From Bacteroidota bacterium (GTDB lineage: Bacteria > Bacteroidota > Bacteroidia > Flavobacteriales > Weeksellaceae): a stretch of 64,000 bases of DNA. The notes below the pieces were generated by a model. That model was not told where the DNA came from. It was given only the letters and a program-made list of their open reading frames with translations, and did no database searches. Where the stretch lies: assembly GCA_023461035.1 (NCBI GenBank), contig JAEWOD010000027.1:62001-126000 (forward strand), written 5' to 3'. The first letter of the stretch is position 1; every line of letters begins with the position of its first letter. Below are positions 18,675 through 28,051 of this stretch, in pieces. Made by a program: the position numbers and the translations under genes.

Positions 18675-21476
18675 ATGCACAACATCCGACTTAACCTCAT
18701 TTCAGTTTTTTGTCTGTTCTTTTTTGTTATTATCAATGCCCAAGACAAAATCTCCATCTCTGGGACTGCTGTTGACGAAATCCTGAAAACTCCTGTGGAA
18801 GCCGCCACGGTTTATTTGTCCTTAAAAAAAGATTCGACGGTAGTGGAATATTCGCTTACCGATAAAGACGGGAATTTCAAATTGGAAGTAAAAAAACTGA
18901 ATGAACCTGTTTTTTTTACGGTTTCAGATGATTTGGCAGGTAGCTATCAAATTGATTTTGAATCATTAATTGAAAATAAAAATTTAGGAGAAATCCAACT
19001 TGGAACCGTCATAGACCTCGAAGGTGTTGTTATTTCGGGAGCTCCGCCGATCCGTATCAAATCCGATACGCTCGAATTCAATGCTTCTTCGTTCAAAGTC
19101 CGTCCCGACGCCAATGTGGAAACTTTGCTGAAACAATTGCCGGGCGTGGAAATAGACGAAGACGGAAAAATCACGGTCAACGGAAAAGAGGTCAATCAGA
19201 TTTTGGTGAACGGAAAACCTTTTTTTGACAAAGACGGAAAAATTGCTTTACAAAATCTGCCTGCCAACATCATCAATAAAGTGCAGGTAACCGATACAAA
19301 AACCAAAAAAGAAGAACTTTCAGGCGACAAGGCCAGTGGAAATAATTCCAGCATCAACCTCACCATAGACGAAGATAAAAACAAAGGTTTTATGCTCAAA
19401 GCTATGGCCGGATATGGCACCGATGACCGATATGAAAGCAGTATGATGCTCAATTATTTTAAAGGAAACACCAAACTCAGCATTTTAGGTTCTTCCAATA
19501 ACATCAATTCGATAGGATTTTCCATGAACGAAATTTTTGACAATATGTCGGGAGGCAGAAGTCGCTCTGTTTGGATGAATGATAGCGGCTCGTTTAACAT
19601 CAACGGGGTTAACTTTGGTGGATCGGGTTCCGGAATTACCCAATCCAATGTAGGAGGAATTAATTATTCGGACTCATGGGCCGAAGATGATATCGAATTT
19701 AACGGAAGCTATTACTACACCGATTCCGACACTAAAAACAACAATAAAACGGTACAGCAAAACCTGTTGCCCGATAATTTGTACACAACCACTTCCGAAA
19801 CAAAATCCCGCAATCAGTCCTTTAACCATAATTTTACAACCAATTTTGAAGTAAAGATTGATTCGACTGCTTCTATTTGGTTTGAGCCGGGTTATGCTTT
19901 TAATAAAACCAAATCTTCCAGCGTTTTTGATAAAAATTCGGTCAATGAATCAGGAGACATTTTGAATGAAAGCAATGGAACCACGGCCGATGAAAAATCC
20001 AAACACAGTTTCAGCAATTCTATTAATTTCTACAAATCATTTCGAAATAAAACCCGTTTGAATCTGGAATTTTCCAATTCCAATTCTCGTGACAAATCTG
20101 ATGGTTACAATATTTCCAGCACATATTTTTACCAATCCGGTGACGCAGACGACATCCGAAATCAATATACCCAAGACCGAAACCGTTCTGACGAATATGA
20201 CATGAATCTGGAATTTGAATTTTCTGTTTTGGATTCGGCAAAATTCGCTGTGGGAACGGATTATTCCATCAAAAACAGAATCGATAACACTTATGCTTTT
20301 GATTATGATGAAGCCTTTCAGGATTATGTGAACCAAAATGATTTATTGAGTTTTGAGTTTTCTTCTGATTTTGACAACCTGAATCCTTATATTTCCTATC
20401 GCATCAGAAAAAACAAATTCAATTTGTCTTTAACAGGTGGAGTACAATTTTTATCACAAAAGAACCATGGAAATTATGTTTCTGATGCTTATTTCCAAAA
20501 ACAAGAATTCAGTCTCCCTTCAGCTTCGGCCAATGCAAATTATCGATTTGGAAAAGGAAATTCTATTTATTTCAATTATAATTTCAATGCTGACCTACCT
20601 TCTGCCCAACAATTATTGCCGATTGAAAATCGGTCCAATCCTTTAAATTATTATATAGGAAATCCGGATTTGGATCCGACCAAAACCCATAATATCTATT
20701 TGGGTTATAATAATTTTAACTTCCAGACGCGTACAGGCTACAACATAAATTTCGGAGCTAATATCAATGAAGTCAGCATCGCAAATTACCGTGAAATAAA
20801 TGAAGATTTTGTGACGACTTCCACCTACCGGAATGTAACAGGAAACTATTCGGTTTGGATGGGAATCAATGGTAATAAATCATTTAGTAAGGACAAAAGC
20901 AAATTTCGTCTGGGTGGAGGAATCTATCTTTACAATTCATCCAACAAGGGATTTGTAGAGGGAGAAGAGTTTATTTCCAGACAATTCAGCGTGCGTCCAA
21001 GAATCAACTTTAACTGGGATTTAGGAGATAAACTGACAGTTAATCCGAGCTATGTATTGAATTACCAACTTACCAAATATGAAAATTACAGAATCGAGAG
21101 TTCCACCAATATTATTCATACCGCCAAACTGACCACCACCAACTATTGGCCGAAAAATTTCGTATTTGGGAACGATTTCAGCTATACTTATAATTCCAAT
21201 ATTGCCGATGGTTTCAAAAATGATTTCTTTCTGTGGAATACCAGTCTGGCGTATAATTTCTGGAAAGACCAATTGACCTTTAAAGTCAAAGTTTATGACA
21301 TACTGAACCAAAATACCGGCGACAGAAGAACGGTTTCCGACACTTATATTTCAGACGTTCAGAACGATGTGCTCAAACGATATCTGATGTTTTCGCTCGG
21401 ATTCAAATTGGATAAATTCGGAGGAAAAAGTGACAAACGCCCCGGAAGAGGTGGAAGAATTATGATTTTTGATTAA
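18675..21476 (+). CDS. Outer-membrane beta-barrel protein (TonB-receptor-like)
   Basis: 933-residue protein starting at the ATG at 18675 (MHNIRLNLISVFCLFF), giving a signal peptide of about 23 residues; a TTG at 18651 lies further upstream. After it comes a carboxypeptidase-regulatory-like domain (about 24-110), a plug-like segment (about 115-220, containing LLKQLPGVEIDEDGKITVNGKEV) and a long beta-barrel. This order fits the outer-membrane beta-barrel family 3 relatives of TonB receptors. The C-terminus is Lys/Arg/Gly-rich rather than ending in a strand with a terminal aromatic. No SusD or lipoprotein partner precedes it; a lipoprotein gene follows about 108 bp later. Ligand unknown. Confidence 0.8.
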   Translation: MHNIRLNLISVFCLFFFVIINAQDKISISGTAVDEILKTPVEAATVYLSLKKDSTVVEYSLTDKDGNFKLEVKKLNEPVFFTVSDDLAGSYQIDFESLIENKNLGEIQLGTVIDLEGVVISGAPPIRIKSDTLEFNASSFKVRPDANVETLLKQLPGVEIDEDGKITVNGKEVNQILVNGKPFFDKDGKIALQNLPANIINKVQVTDTKTKKEELSGDKASGNNSSINLTIDEDKNKGFMLKAMAGYGTDDRYESSMMLNYFKGNTKLSILGSSNNINSIGFSMNEIFDNMSGGRSRSVWMNDSGSFNINGVNFGGSGSGITQSNVGGINYSDSWAEDDIEFNGSYYYTDSDTKNNNKTVQQNLLPDNLYTTTSETKSRNQSFNHNFTTNFEVKIDSTASIWFEPGYAFNKTKSSSVFDKNSVNESGDILNESNGTTADEKSKHSFSNSINFYKSFRNKTRLNLEFSNSNSRDKSDGYNISSTYFYQSGDADDIRNQYTQDRNRSDEYDMNLEFEFSVLDSAKFAVGTDYSIKNRIDNTYAFDYDEAFQDYVNQNDLLSFEFSSDFDNLNPYISYRIRKNKFNLSLTGGVQFLSQKNHGNYVSDAYFQKQEFSLPSASANANYRFGKGNSIYFNYNFNADLPSAQQLLPIENRSNPLNYYIGNPDLDPTKTHNIYLGYNNFNFQTRTGYNINFGANINEVSIANYREINEDFVTTSTYRNVTGNYSVWMGINGNKSFSKDKSKFRLGGGIYLYNSSNKGFVEGEEFISRQFSVRPRINFNWDLGDKLTVNPSYVLNYQLTKYENYRIESSTNIIHTAKLTTTNYWPKNFVFGNDFSYTYNSNIADGFKNDFFLWNTSLAYNFWKDQLTFKVKVYDILNQNTGDRRTVSDTYISDVQNDVLKRYLMFSLGFKLDKFGGKSDKRPGRGGRIMIFD

Positions 21477-21584
21477 GAAACTGTTTCAATATCTCACCCT
21501 TTACCAACCCAAATCCGCAGTTCATAAAACGGAGATTGTAAATTTTTATACTTATGGAGAATTTTGATTGAAATTCTTTTACGT

Positions 21585-22334
21585 ATGAAAACGAAATTCT
21601 TAATTCTCAGTCTATTGACTTTCTTCATCTTTTCTTGTAACAGCGATGATGAAAATGCCGGTCCGCCTCCGATTCCCGAAGACGAGAAACTTATCGACAA
21701 CATTGTTTCTTCCGGAGATGATGGGTTAAATTATCAATTCGAATACAATGAGGACAAAACCGTCCGCTCCATGAATATCAGCAATTTTATACTTTATAAT
21801 TATACATACGAAAACAACCGAATTTCAAAAATCTCTATGATTGGAAATGGTCAAGTATTGGATTATCATTTGGAATATGACCAAAATGGCATGATTTCAT
21901 CTTTTTCACTGGATGATGTCGTAACACCCGTTACGTATAATGCAGCCGAAAAATTTTATCTCTATCAAAAAGAAAATGGAGATGAATTCATGCTGTACCT
22001 GAATGAAAATGATGACATTTATAGAGCAATCGAATATGACGCTGAGTATGATGAAACAAATAGTATAGTTTATATTTATGAGAATTCCGGCAAAGGCGTG
22101 CTTACCAACACCAACAACATTACGATCGCTACTGTATTGGTTTCCGGAAATTTCGAAATTGGGATTTACTTTTTTCCCATTTCAAATAATCCCATTAAAA
22201 CTTTATCATTTGTAGGGGGAAATATTTTCTTTGAAAATGAATTGGATGATCAGGGATTTATCTCAGAAATGGCTATAAACACTGCCGGAGAAGGAGAACC
22301 TTCCGTCATGACTTTTAATTACACCCAGTTATAA
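21585..22334 (+). CDS. Surface lipoprotein, DUF4595-like
   Basis: 249-residue lipoprotein beginning at the ATG at 21585; an upstream in-frame TTG at 21564 is not needed. Lipobox Cys18 (FFIFSC) is followed by NSDDEN, an acidic run resembling the Bacteroidota lipoprotein export signal. The mature protein is made of short beta-strand repeats of the YEYNEDKTV / YTYENNRISKI / LEYDQNGMISSF type, the RHS/YD-like pattern seen in DUF4595 proteins. It may be expressed with the upstream beta-barrel gene. Function is unknown. Confidence 0.6.
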   Translation: MKTKFLILSLLTFFIFSCNSDDENAGPPPIPEDEKLIDNIVSSGDDGLNYQFEYNEDKTVRSMNISNFILYNYTYENNRISKISMIGNGQVLDYHLEYDQNGMISSFSLDDVVTPVTYNAAEKFYLYQKENGDEFMLYLNENDDIYRAIEYDAEYDETNSIVYIYENSGKGVLTNTNNITIATVLVSGNFEIGIYFFPISNNPIKTLSFVGGNIFFENELDDQGFISEMAINTAGEGEPSVMTFNYTQL

Positions 22335-22369
22335 ACCTGAGGTTCAGTTATCGTGGATTCATTCATCAA

Positions 22370-22404
22370 AAGTCCTGTCAGGTTTTCGAAACCTGACAGG
22401 ACTT
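22370..22404. repeat. Long palindrome (CCTGTCAGG type)
   Basis: Perfect 16-bp arms AAGTCCTGTCAGGTTT (22370-22385) and complement (22389-22404) with a TCG loop. It lies between the DUF4595-like lipoprotein (+) and the first GH13 gene (-) and can act as a bidirectional terminator. It belongs to a set of similar palindromes at junctions of the glucan locus. Confidence 0.75.
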
Positions 22405-22423
22405 GCTGTTTTTTCTATCCAAT

Positions 22424-23848
22424 TTATTGTACCAAAATCCAATAGCCCCAAGCGCCAAATTCCAATTCCTGTTTGTTTTTCAAACTGATTTTTTCTGATT
22501 TCATATAATTTTCAAATTCCCCGCTTAAATTCAACGTAAATTGTTTCGGTTCTTTTGACAAATTGGCTATATAAATCACCTTTTTTCCGTTTTTTTCACG
22601 TTTAAATGCCAAAATGTTTTTATCATCAGAAGTTTTGATTCGTTCATAAGAAGCTTTGTTTATGCCACCATGAAGAGCCGGATTTTCATTTTTCAATTTC
22701 CCCAATTTCTCATAAACAGGAAACATTTTTCCTGGATTATGCGTAACGGTATCCTTTTCAAAGAATTTCAGGCGTTTGTCAAAATCATATTCCTGGCCAT
22801 TGTAAATCAATGGCATCCCCGGAAGCGCATAAGTCAATGCAGCAAAGGTTTCTACGGCATCCCCCAAACGTTCGTATTCGGTTCCGTTCCAAGCATTTTC
22901 ATCATGATTGGAAGTAAAATTCATCAGAATGTCTTGTTTCTGATAAACCGAATCCTGCTCCGTCATCAATTCATCAAAATCCGAAACCTTCTTTTTTCCT
23001 TGCGCAATTTCATTCATCAGATGATGAATCGGCCAATTGTAACCCATATCAAAAACACTTTTCAGGTATTCCGGTTTGTTGGATTCCATCAACATAAAAA
23101 CGGGTTTTTCCATCGTTAATTTCGGATAAACAAATTCCCAGAAATCCAGTTTCACATTGTCCGCCACATCACAACGAAATCCGTCAATGTTGGTTTCTTT
23201 GACCCAATAAATCATTTCGTTTGCCATTGCGTCATAAATACCTTTGTCTTCATAAACCAAATGTGCAACATCTGTCCAGCCCCAGCTTTCGCCGGTTTCG
23301 GGATTCAGCGGATCGGTTACTTCGCCTTTTGAATTTTTCTGGTAAAATTCAGGATGTTCCTTGATCCATTTATGATCCCAGCCTGTGTGGTTAGCCACCC
23401 AATCGAGGATGACATAAATCCCATTTTCATGCGCCGTATCGACTAATTTTTTGAAATCTTCGATCGTTCCGTAATCCTGATTAACTGCTGTATAATCGGA
23501 AATGGCGTAATAACTTCCCAAATACTTTTTCCGCTCTTCCGGATCGGTAATGTCTTCGATGGATTTATCTCCGGTTGCTTTTCGTTTGGTCATGGAAATC
23601 GGTTGGACAGGCATCACCCAAAGCACTTTCACACCCAGTTTTTTCAGTTCGGGAATGTCTCGGGTAAAGGCCTCAAAAGTTCCTTCGGGCGAATATTGGC
23701 GGATGTTCACTTCATAAATCACGGCATTTTCCATTTCTTCGGGAGCATATTCCTTCATCGCTAATTGATCCACTTCTACCGTTTTTTCCTTTTTACAACT
23801 TATGTTGGTTAACAGCATAGCTAAACTTAGTGTGATTATTTTTTTCAT
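22424..23848 (-). CDS. GH13 alpha-amylase-family lipoprotein
   Basis: 474-residue glycoside hydrolase family 13 lipoprotein, starting at the ATG at 23848 (MKKIITLSLAMLLTNISC). A GTG nine codons upstream is disfavoured because it would precede the signal. Lipobox Cys18 is followed by basic residues (KKEKT), so it lacks the acidic export signal and is probably periplasmic. GH13 regions are present: DWVANH, the nucleophile Asp near residue 225 (GFRCDVADN), acid/base Glu near 253 (LMESNKP) and SNHDENAW near 314. It is the last gene of the minus-strand operon MFS-pgmB-GH65-GH97-GH13-GH13. Expected substrate: maltodextrins. Confidence 0.9.
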   Translation of the reverse strand: MKKIITLSLAMLLTNISCKKEKTVEVDQLAMKEYAPEEMENAVIYEVNIRQYSPEGTFEAFTRDIPELKKLGVKVLWVMPVQPISMTKRKATGDKSIEDITDPEERKKYLGSYYAISDYTAVNQDYGTIEDFKKLVDTAHENGIYVILDWVANHTGWDHKWIKEHPEFYQKNSKGEVTDPLNPETGESWGWTDVAHLVYEDKGIYDAMANEMIYWVKETNIDGFRCDVADNVKLDFWEFVYPKLTMEKPVFMLMESNKPEYLKSVFDMGYNWPIHHLMNEIAQGKKKVSDFDELMTEQDSVYQKQDILMNFTSNHDENAWNGTEYERLGDAVETFAALTYALPGMPLIYNGQEYDFDKRLKFFEKDTVTHNPGKMFPVYEKLGKLKNENPALHGGINKASYERIKTSDDKNILAFKREKNGKKVIYIANLSKEPKQFTLNLSGEFENYMKSEKISLKNKQELEFGAWGYWILVQ

Positions 23849-23891
23849 TCTAATTTTATTTTTTTTTAACCTCACAGGTTTTCTAATTATT

Positions 23892-25751
23892 TTATTTCAA
23901 TTCCAAAATCAAGAAAGATTTAGCGTTGATTTCCAATCCATTTTTCAGGCTAATTTCTTTGCCGGAAATAATATCTTTTCCTTTTGTCGAATTTTGAATT
24001 CCTTCTTCGAACCGTTTCAAATCCAACTTTTGATCTTTCTCCGAATTATTCAAAACCACCATAACAGATTCTTTTTCCGTATATCGAAAATACACATAAA
24101 CATTGTCCTGCGGAACGAAATGCAAAGTCTTCCCGTTGTGAACCGCCGAATTTCCTTTTCTCCAATTCAATAATTTTTTGGTGAAATCAAAATACTCTTT
24201 CTGTTCGGCAGTCCTTCCGGATTCGGTAAACGCATTATTCACATCTCCTTTCCAACCACCCGGAAAATCACGACGGATGTCACCGTCGCCTTTGCTTTTA
24301 TCACCTTCCATCCCGATTTCCGAACCGTAATAAATCTGCGGAATTCCCCGAACAGTCATCACCAAACTCAATCCTAATTTATAATCTTCAATATTAGGAT
24401 ACATTTGATTAAAACGGTTGGTGTCGTGGTTCTCGGCAAATACCATGATGTTGTTGATGTCCGGATACAAAAAATCATTGGTGAAATTTTCATAAACCCG
24501 CATCATTCTGGTGTCCCAACCCTGTTCTTTTTCATGAAAAACCATCCCGATTGCATCATGCAACGTAAAATCCATCACGGACGGAAGATGCGAATTGTAA
24601 TTTTGAATCGCCGCTATTTTACTGTCCTTCTGCCAATAAGCCATTTGCGCCTGGTCGTGCATCCAAACTTCGCCCACGATGTTGAAGTTCGGATATTCGT
24701 CCATCACGCGTTTTGTCCATTCAGCAATTCCGTGTTTATCGTTGTAGGAATAAGTATCCACCCTCAATCCGTCCAAACCGGCAAATTCAATCCACCAAAT
24801 CGCATTTTGCACCATATAATTCAAAACCAACGGATTGGATTGGTTCATATCGGGCATCGTCGTATCAAACCATCCGTCCATACATCCTTCGGCATCTATT
24901 TTGGAAGCATTTTCATCAAACTGCGTAGTCATCCTGTAATTACTTCGCTGAAAACCATTTTGCTTCTGAGCATCCGGCGTTTCCCAAACGTGAATCCAGT
25001 CTTTGGTTGGTAAATCCTGAATCATCCAATGTTTGGAGCCCCAATGATTGGTCACATAATCCATCACCAGTTTCATATCGCGTTTGTGCATTTCATCTGC
25101 CAATCGTTTGTAATCTTCATTGGTTCCAAATCTCGGATCAATTTTGTAATAATCACTTTGGGCATAACCGTGGTAGGAATAAACCGGTTCGTTATCTTCC
25201 AGCAACGGCGTGCTCCAGATCGTGGTAATTCCCAATTGGTCTAAATAATCCAGATTTTGAATGATTCCTTCGATGTCGCCGCCATGACGGCCGTTCGGGT
25301 CGGAACGATTGGCTTTTTCTGCTGTGTTTTTGGTATTATCGTTGTCCGGATTGCCGTTCGCAAAACGATCGGGCATGATCAGATAAAATACATCCGAGCT
25401 ATCAAAACCCTTTCGCTGAGCGGAATTGGGATTTCTTTGTTTGAATTCATATTCGAATTTCTGAACGGTTTTATTTCCATTTTTAAAATTCAATTGAAAA
25501 TTCCCGGGCGAAACTCCTTTGGTGTCTATGGTTACGAATAAATAATTTGGGTTTTCGACTTTTTTGACTTCTTTGATGGAAATTCCTTTAGAGAATTCAG
25601 GTTGCAAATTTGAAATGTTTTTTCCGTAAACCAATAGTTGTAATTCCGTGTTTTTCATTCCGCTCCACCAGAATTCGGGTTCTATTTTCTGGATTTGGGC
25701 GTAAGAAAAGTTGAAAATTAATATTAAGATAAATAGTTGAATTTTTTTCAT
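23892..25751 (-). CDS. GH13 cyclomaltodextrinase/neopullulanase (SusA-like)
   Basis: 619-residue secreted GH13 enzyme starting at the ATG at 25751, with signal peptide residues 1-18. An N-terminal cyclomaltodextrinase-type beta domain (about 20-120, IQKIEPEFWWSGMKNTELQLLVYG) precedes the catalytic barrel. Catalytic residues are Asp near 329 (GLRVDTYSYN), Glu near 359 (VGEVWMHD) and Asp near 441 (AENHDTNRF). A short beta-sandwich with cyclomaltodextrinase C-terminal character closes it. It should hydrolyse cyclodextrins, pullulan or long maltodextrins in the periplasm, like SusA of Bacteroides. It sits 43 bp upstream of the next GH13 gene and 60 bp downstream of GH97. Confidence 0.9.
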   Translation of the reverse strand: MKKIQLFILILIFNFSYAQIQKIEPEFWWSGMKNTELQLLVYGKNISNLQPEFSKGISIKEVKKVENPNYLFVTIDTKGVSPGNFQLNFKNGNKTVQKFEYEFKQRNPNSAQRKGFDSSDVFYLIMPDRFANGNPDNDNTKNTAEKANRSDPNGRHGGDIEGIIQNLDYLDQLGITTIWSTPLLEDNEPVYSYHGYAQSDYYKIDPRFGTNEDYKRLADEMHKRDMKLVMDYVTNHWGSKHWMIQDLPTKDWIHVWETPDAQKQNGFQRSNYRMTTQFDENASKIDAEGCMDGWFDTTMPDMNQSNPLVLNYMVQNAIWWIEFAGLDGLRVDTYSYNDKHGIAEWTKRVMDEYPNFNIVGEVWMHDQAQMAYWQKDSKIAAIQNYNSHLPSVMDFTLHDAIGMVFHEKEQGWDTRMMRVYENFTNDFLYPDINNIMVFAENHDTNRFNQMYPNIEDYKLGLSLVMTVRGIPQIYYGSEIGMEGDKSKGDGDIRRDFPGGWKGDVNNAFTESGRTAEQKEYFDFTKKLLNWRKGNSAVHNGKTLHFVPQDNVYVYFRYTEKESVMVVLNNSEKDQKLDLKRFEEGIQNSTKGKDIISGKEISLKNGLEINAKSFLILELK

Positions 25752-25765
25752 GTTTTTACTTCTTG

Positions 25766-25804
25766 GGAAGACCTCCAAGCTTTTAAAAACCTTGGAGGTC
25801 TTCC
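25766..25804. repeat. Palindrome between GH97 and GH13 genes
   Basis: Perfect 14-bp arms GGAAGACCTCCAAG (25766-25779) and CTTGGAGGTCTTCC (25791-25804) with an 11-nt loop. It lies inside the operon, between the GH97 stop and the following GH13 start. The CTTGGAGGT core recurs at 30446-30458. Confidence 0.8.
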
Positions 25805-25811
25805 TATTAAA

Positions 25812-27983
25812 CTACTTCACTTCAATTATACTCACTGCAAAACCACCGCCCGGAGCCGAAAACAATTCCAATTCCGACTTGTTTGTAACCGATTTTTTTG
25901 AAATTACATACGCCTGCGGATTGGTTTTATAATGCGCATCTTTTGTATCCTGGTAAATAGTTGCTTCATATTTTTTTCCTTTGTCCAAGAAATCCAATTT
26001 GATTTTGGCAGAGCGTTTTTCCAAACCATTGGAATTCCCGACGAACCAATTCTCCGAATTTTTATCTTTCCTCGCTACGGTCACGTATTTTCCCGGTTCC
26101 GCCTCCAAATATTTACTGTCCTGCCAATCCACCGGCACATCTTTGATGAATTGGAAAGCATCCGGAAAACGTTCATAATTTTCGATCAAATCAGCCGCCA
26201 TCTGAAGCGGACTGTACATGGTCAGGTATAATCCCAATTGGTTGGCAATCGTAAAATTCCCGTGTGATTGGTTGTTAGGATTTACTTTTTCTATGTGCAT
26301 TTCAAAAATTCCCGGTGTATAATCCATTGGCCCACCCACTAATCTTGTAAAAGGTAAAATCGTCGTATGATTGGGTTTTGAACCACCAAATGCTTGAAAC
26401 TCTGTCCCTCGTGCTGATTCATTTCCGATCATATTGGGCCAAGTTCTGGCAATTCCAGTCGGGCGAACCGCTTCGTGTGCATTGATCATGATTTTATGAT
26501 CCGCTGCTTTTTCAATTACAAATTGATAATGATTGATTGTATTTTGACTGTAATGGTAATCGCCTCTCGGAACGATGTCTCCCACATAACCCGTTTTAGC
26601 AGAAGTGTAACCGTTTTCATTCATAAATTGAAATGCTTTATCCAAATGTCTTTCGTAGTTACGAACCGAACTTGAAGTTTCATGGTGCATCATTAACTGA
26701 ACACCTTTTGATTTTGCGTATGCGTTGAGCATTTTGACATCAAAATCGGGATACGCTGTCACAAAATCAAATACATAATCTTTATGATTTCCAAACCAAT
26801 CTTCCCATCCTTCATTCCATCCTTCCACCAAAACCGCATCAAATCCATGTTTCGCCGCAAAATCGATATATGCTTTTACGTGCTCATTGTTAGCACCGTG
26901 TTTTCCATTGGATTTTGCTTTTGTATAATCCGTAACGCCCAATTGAACCGTGGAAAAATCATCGGTATAAGCCCAGGAACTTTTTCCGGTAATCATTTCC
27001 CACCAAACTCCCACGTATTTTACGGGTTTAATCCAGGAAGTATCTTTAATTTTTGAAGGTTCATTTAAATTATAAGTCAATTTGGAAGCGAGAATATCAG
27101 TTGCATTTTTACTGGCTATGATAGTTCGCCAAGGTGTATTAAAAGGAGCTTGAATATATCCTTTATCTCCTAAAGCATCTGGCGTTAACCAGGATTCAAA
27201 CACCAAATTTTTTGGATCCAGATTCAAACTCATCGCCGGATAATTTAGCAAAGCGGCTTCATGCAAATTGATATAAATACCGTCTTTTGATTTCATCATC
27301 AAAGCCGTTTGAACACCTGTATCTGCAAATTGTATCTGGGAAGCATTTGAAGTCAAAGCCGATTTAAATAAGGATTTGATTTCGGATAATTTGGATTCTG
27401 TATAATCGTATTCCTGCGTATCATAATCGCCCGGAATCCACCATGCTGTATGATCGCCCGCCATCGCAAATTGGGTTTTTTCCTCTTTGATAACGAAATA
27501 AGTCAGATTTTTCTGTTCGGGAAATTCATACCGAAATCCTAAACCATCATCAAACAATCGGAAGCGAATGATCATTTGGCGGTTTGTCGCCGTTTGGTTC
27601 AAAGTTACCGCTAGTTCATTATAGTGATTTCGAATTTTTGAAACTTCTCCCCAAACCGGTGTCCATGTTTCATCAAAAGTCGACTCTTTTACTTCTTCTA
27701 CTTTAAATCCGGACTTGAAGTTAGCTAACTTATCGGCTTTTTCATTTTCCACATCCTTTTGAACATCAAATGCCAAATCTTTTAAATTGGGTTTAAAATC
27801 AAATCCCAATTTACTTGTTTTGATGATTTCCTTTCCATCCAGTTTTAGATCATACGTGGGTGTTCCGTCGGCTGTCAACATAAAATCCATACTGAAATTT
27901 CCGCTTGGCGATTTGAGTTGTTGTGCCATCGAAAAACTGGAGATTAGGGTTAGTAAGAATGCAATTTTTTTGAATTTTTTCAT
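25812..27983 (-). CDS. GH97 alpha-glucosidase (SusB-like)
   Basis: 723-residue family 97 glycoside hydrolase with an N-terminal signal peptide (about 1-20). It releases glucose from the non-reducing ends of maltooligosaccharides in the periplasm. Family residues can be placed: Glu435 in HHETS and Glu504 in AHEAVRPTG match the base/calcium glutamates of Bacteroides SusB, and Glu528 (ARGTEFQ) matches its acid. This indicates the inverting subgroup rather than the retaining alpha-galactosidase type. The motif VEGWNEGWEDW (386-396) is also SusB-like. It lies 68 bp downstream of GH65, with a palindrome between them. Domain layout (N-terminal sandwich, barrel, C-terminal sandwich) is complete. Confidence 0.95.
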   Translation of the reverse strand: MKKFKKIAFLLTLISSFSMAQQLKSPSGNFSMDFMLTADGTPTYDLKLDGKEIIKTSKLGFDFKPNLKDLAFDVQKDVENEKADKLANFKSGFKVEEVKESTFDETWTPVWGEVSKIRNHYNELAVTLNQTATNRQMIIRFRLFDDGLGFRYEFPEQKNLTYFVIKEEKTQFAMAGDHTAWWIPGDYDTQEYDYTESKLSEIKSLFKSALTSNASQIQFADTGVQTALMMKSKDGIYINLHEAALLNYPAMSLNLDPKNLVFESWLTPDALGDKGYIQAPFNTPWRTIIASKNATDILASKLTYNLNEPSKIKDTSWIKPVKYVGVWWEMITGKSSWAYTDDFSTVQLGVTDYTKAKSNGKHGANNEHVKAYIDFAAKHGFDAVLVEGWNEGWEDWFGNHKDYVFDFVTAYPDFDVKMLNAYAKSKGVQLMMHHETSSSVRNYERHLDKAFQFMNENGYTSAKTGYVGDIVPRGDYHYSQNTINHYQFVIEKAADHKIMINAHEAVRPTGIARTWPNMIGNESARGTEFQAFGGSKPNHTTILPFTRLVGGPMDYTPGIFEMHIEKVNPNNQSHGNFTIANQLGLYLTMYSPLQMAADLIENYERFPDAFQFIKDVPVDWQDSKYLEAEPGKYVTVARKDKNSENWFVGNSNGLEKRSAKIKLDFLDKGKKYEATIYQDTKDAHYKTNPQAYVISKKSVTNKSELELFSAPGGGFAVSIIEVK

Positions 27984-28003
27984 TTTGAATTATTTATGAC
28001 TTT

Positions 28004-28036
28004 AGCCCCAACAGGGTTTGAAACCCTGTTAGGGCT
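28004..28036. repeat. Palindrome between GH65 and GH97 genes
   Basis: Imperfect 16-bp arms (AGCCCCAACAGGGTTT, 28004-28019, and its complement with one change, 28021-28036). The right half, AAACCCTGTTAGGGCTT, recurs exactly at 63928-63944. It may act as an intra-operonic processing or attenuation site, or be a dispersed repeat. Confidence 0.75.
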
Positions 28037-28051
28037 TTATGATTTGATAAA

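Noticed and set aside
24405..25013. 202-codon plus-strand frame inside the SusA-like GH13 gene
   Set aside because: It is antisense to a well-supported GH13 enzyme with all catalytic motifs, and its translation looks like no protein family.
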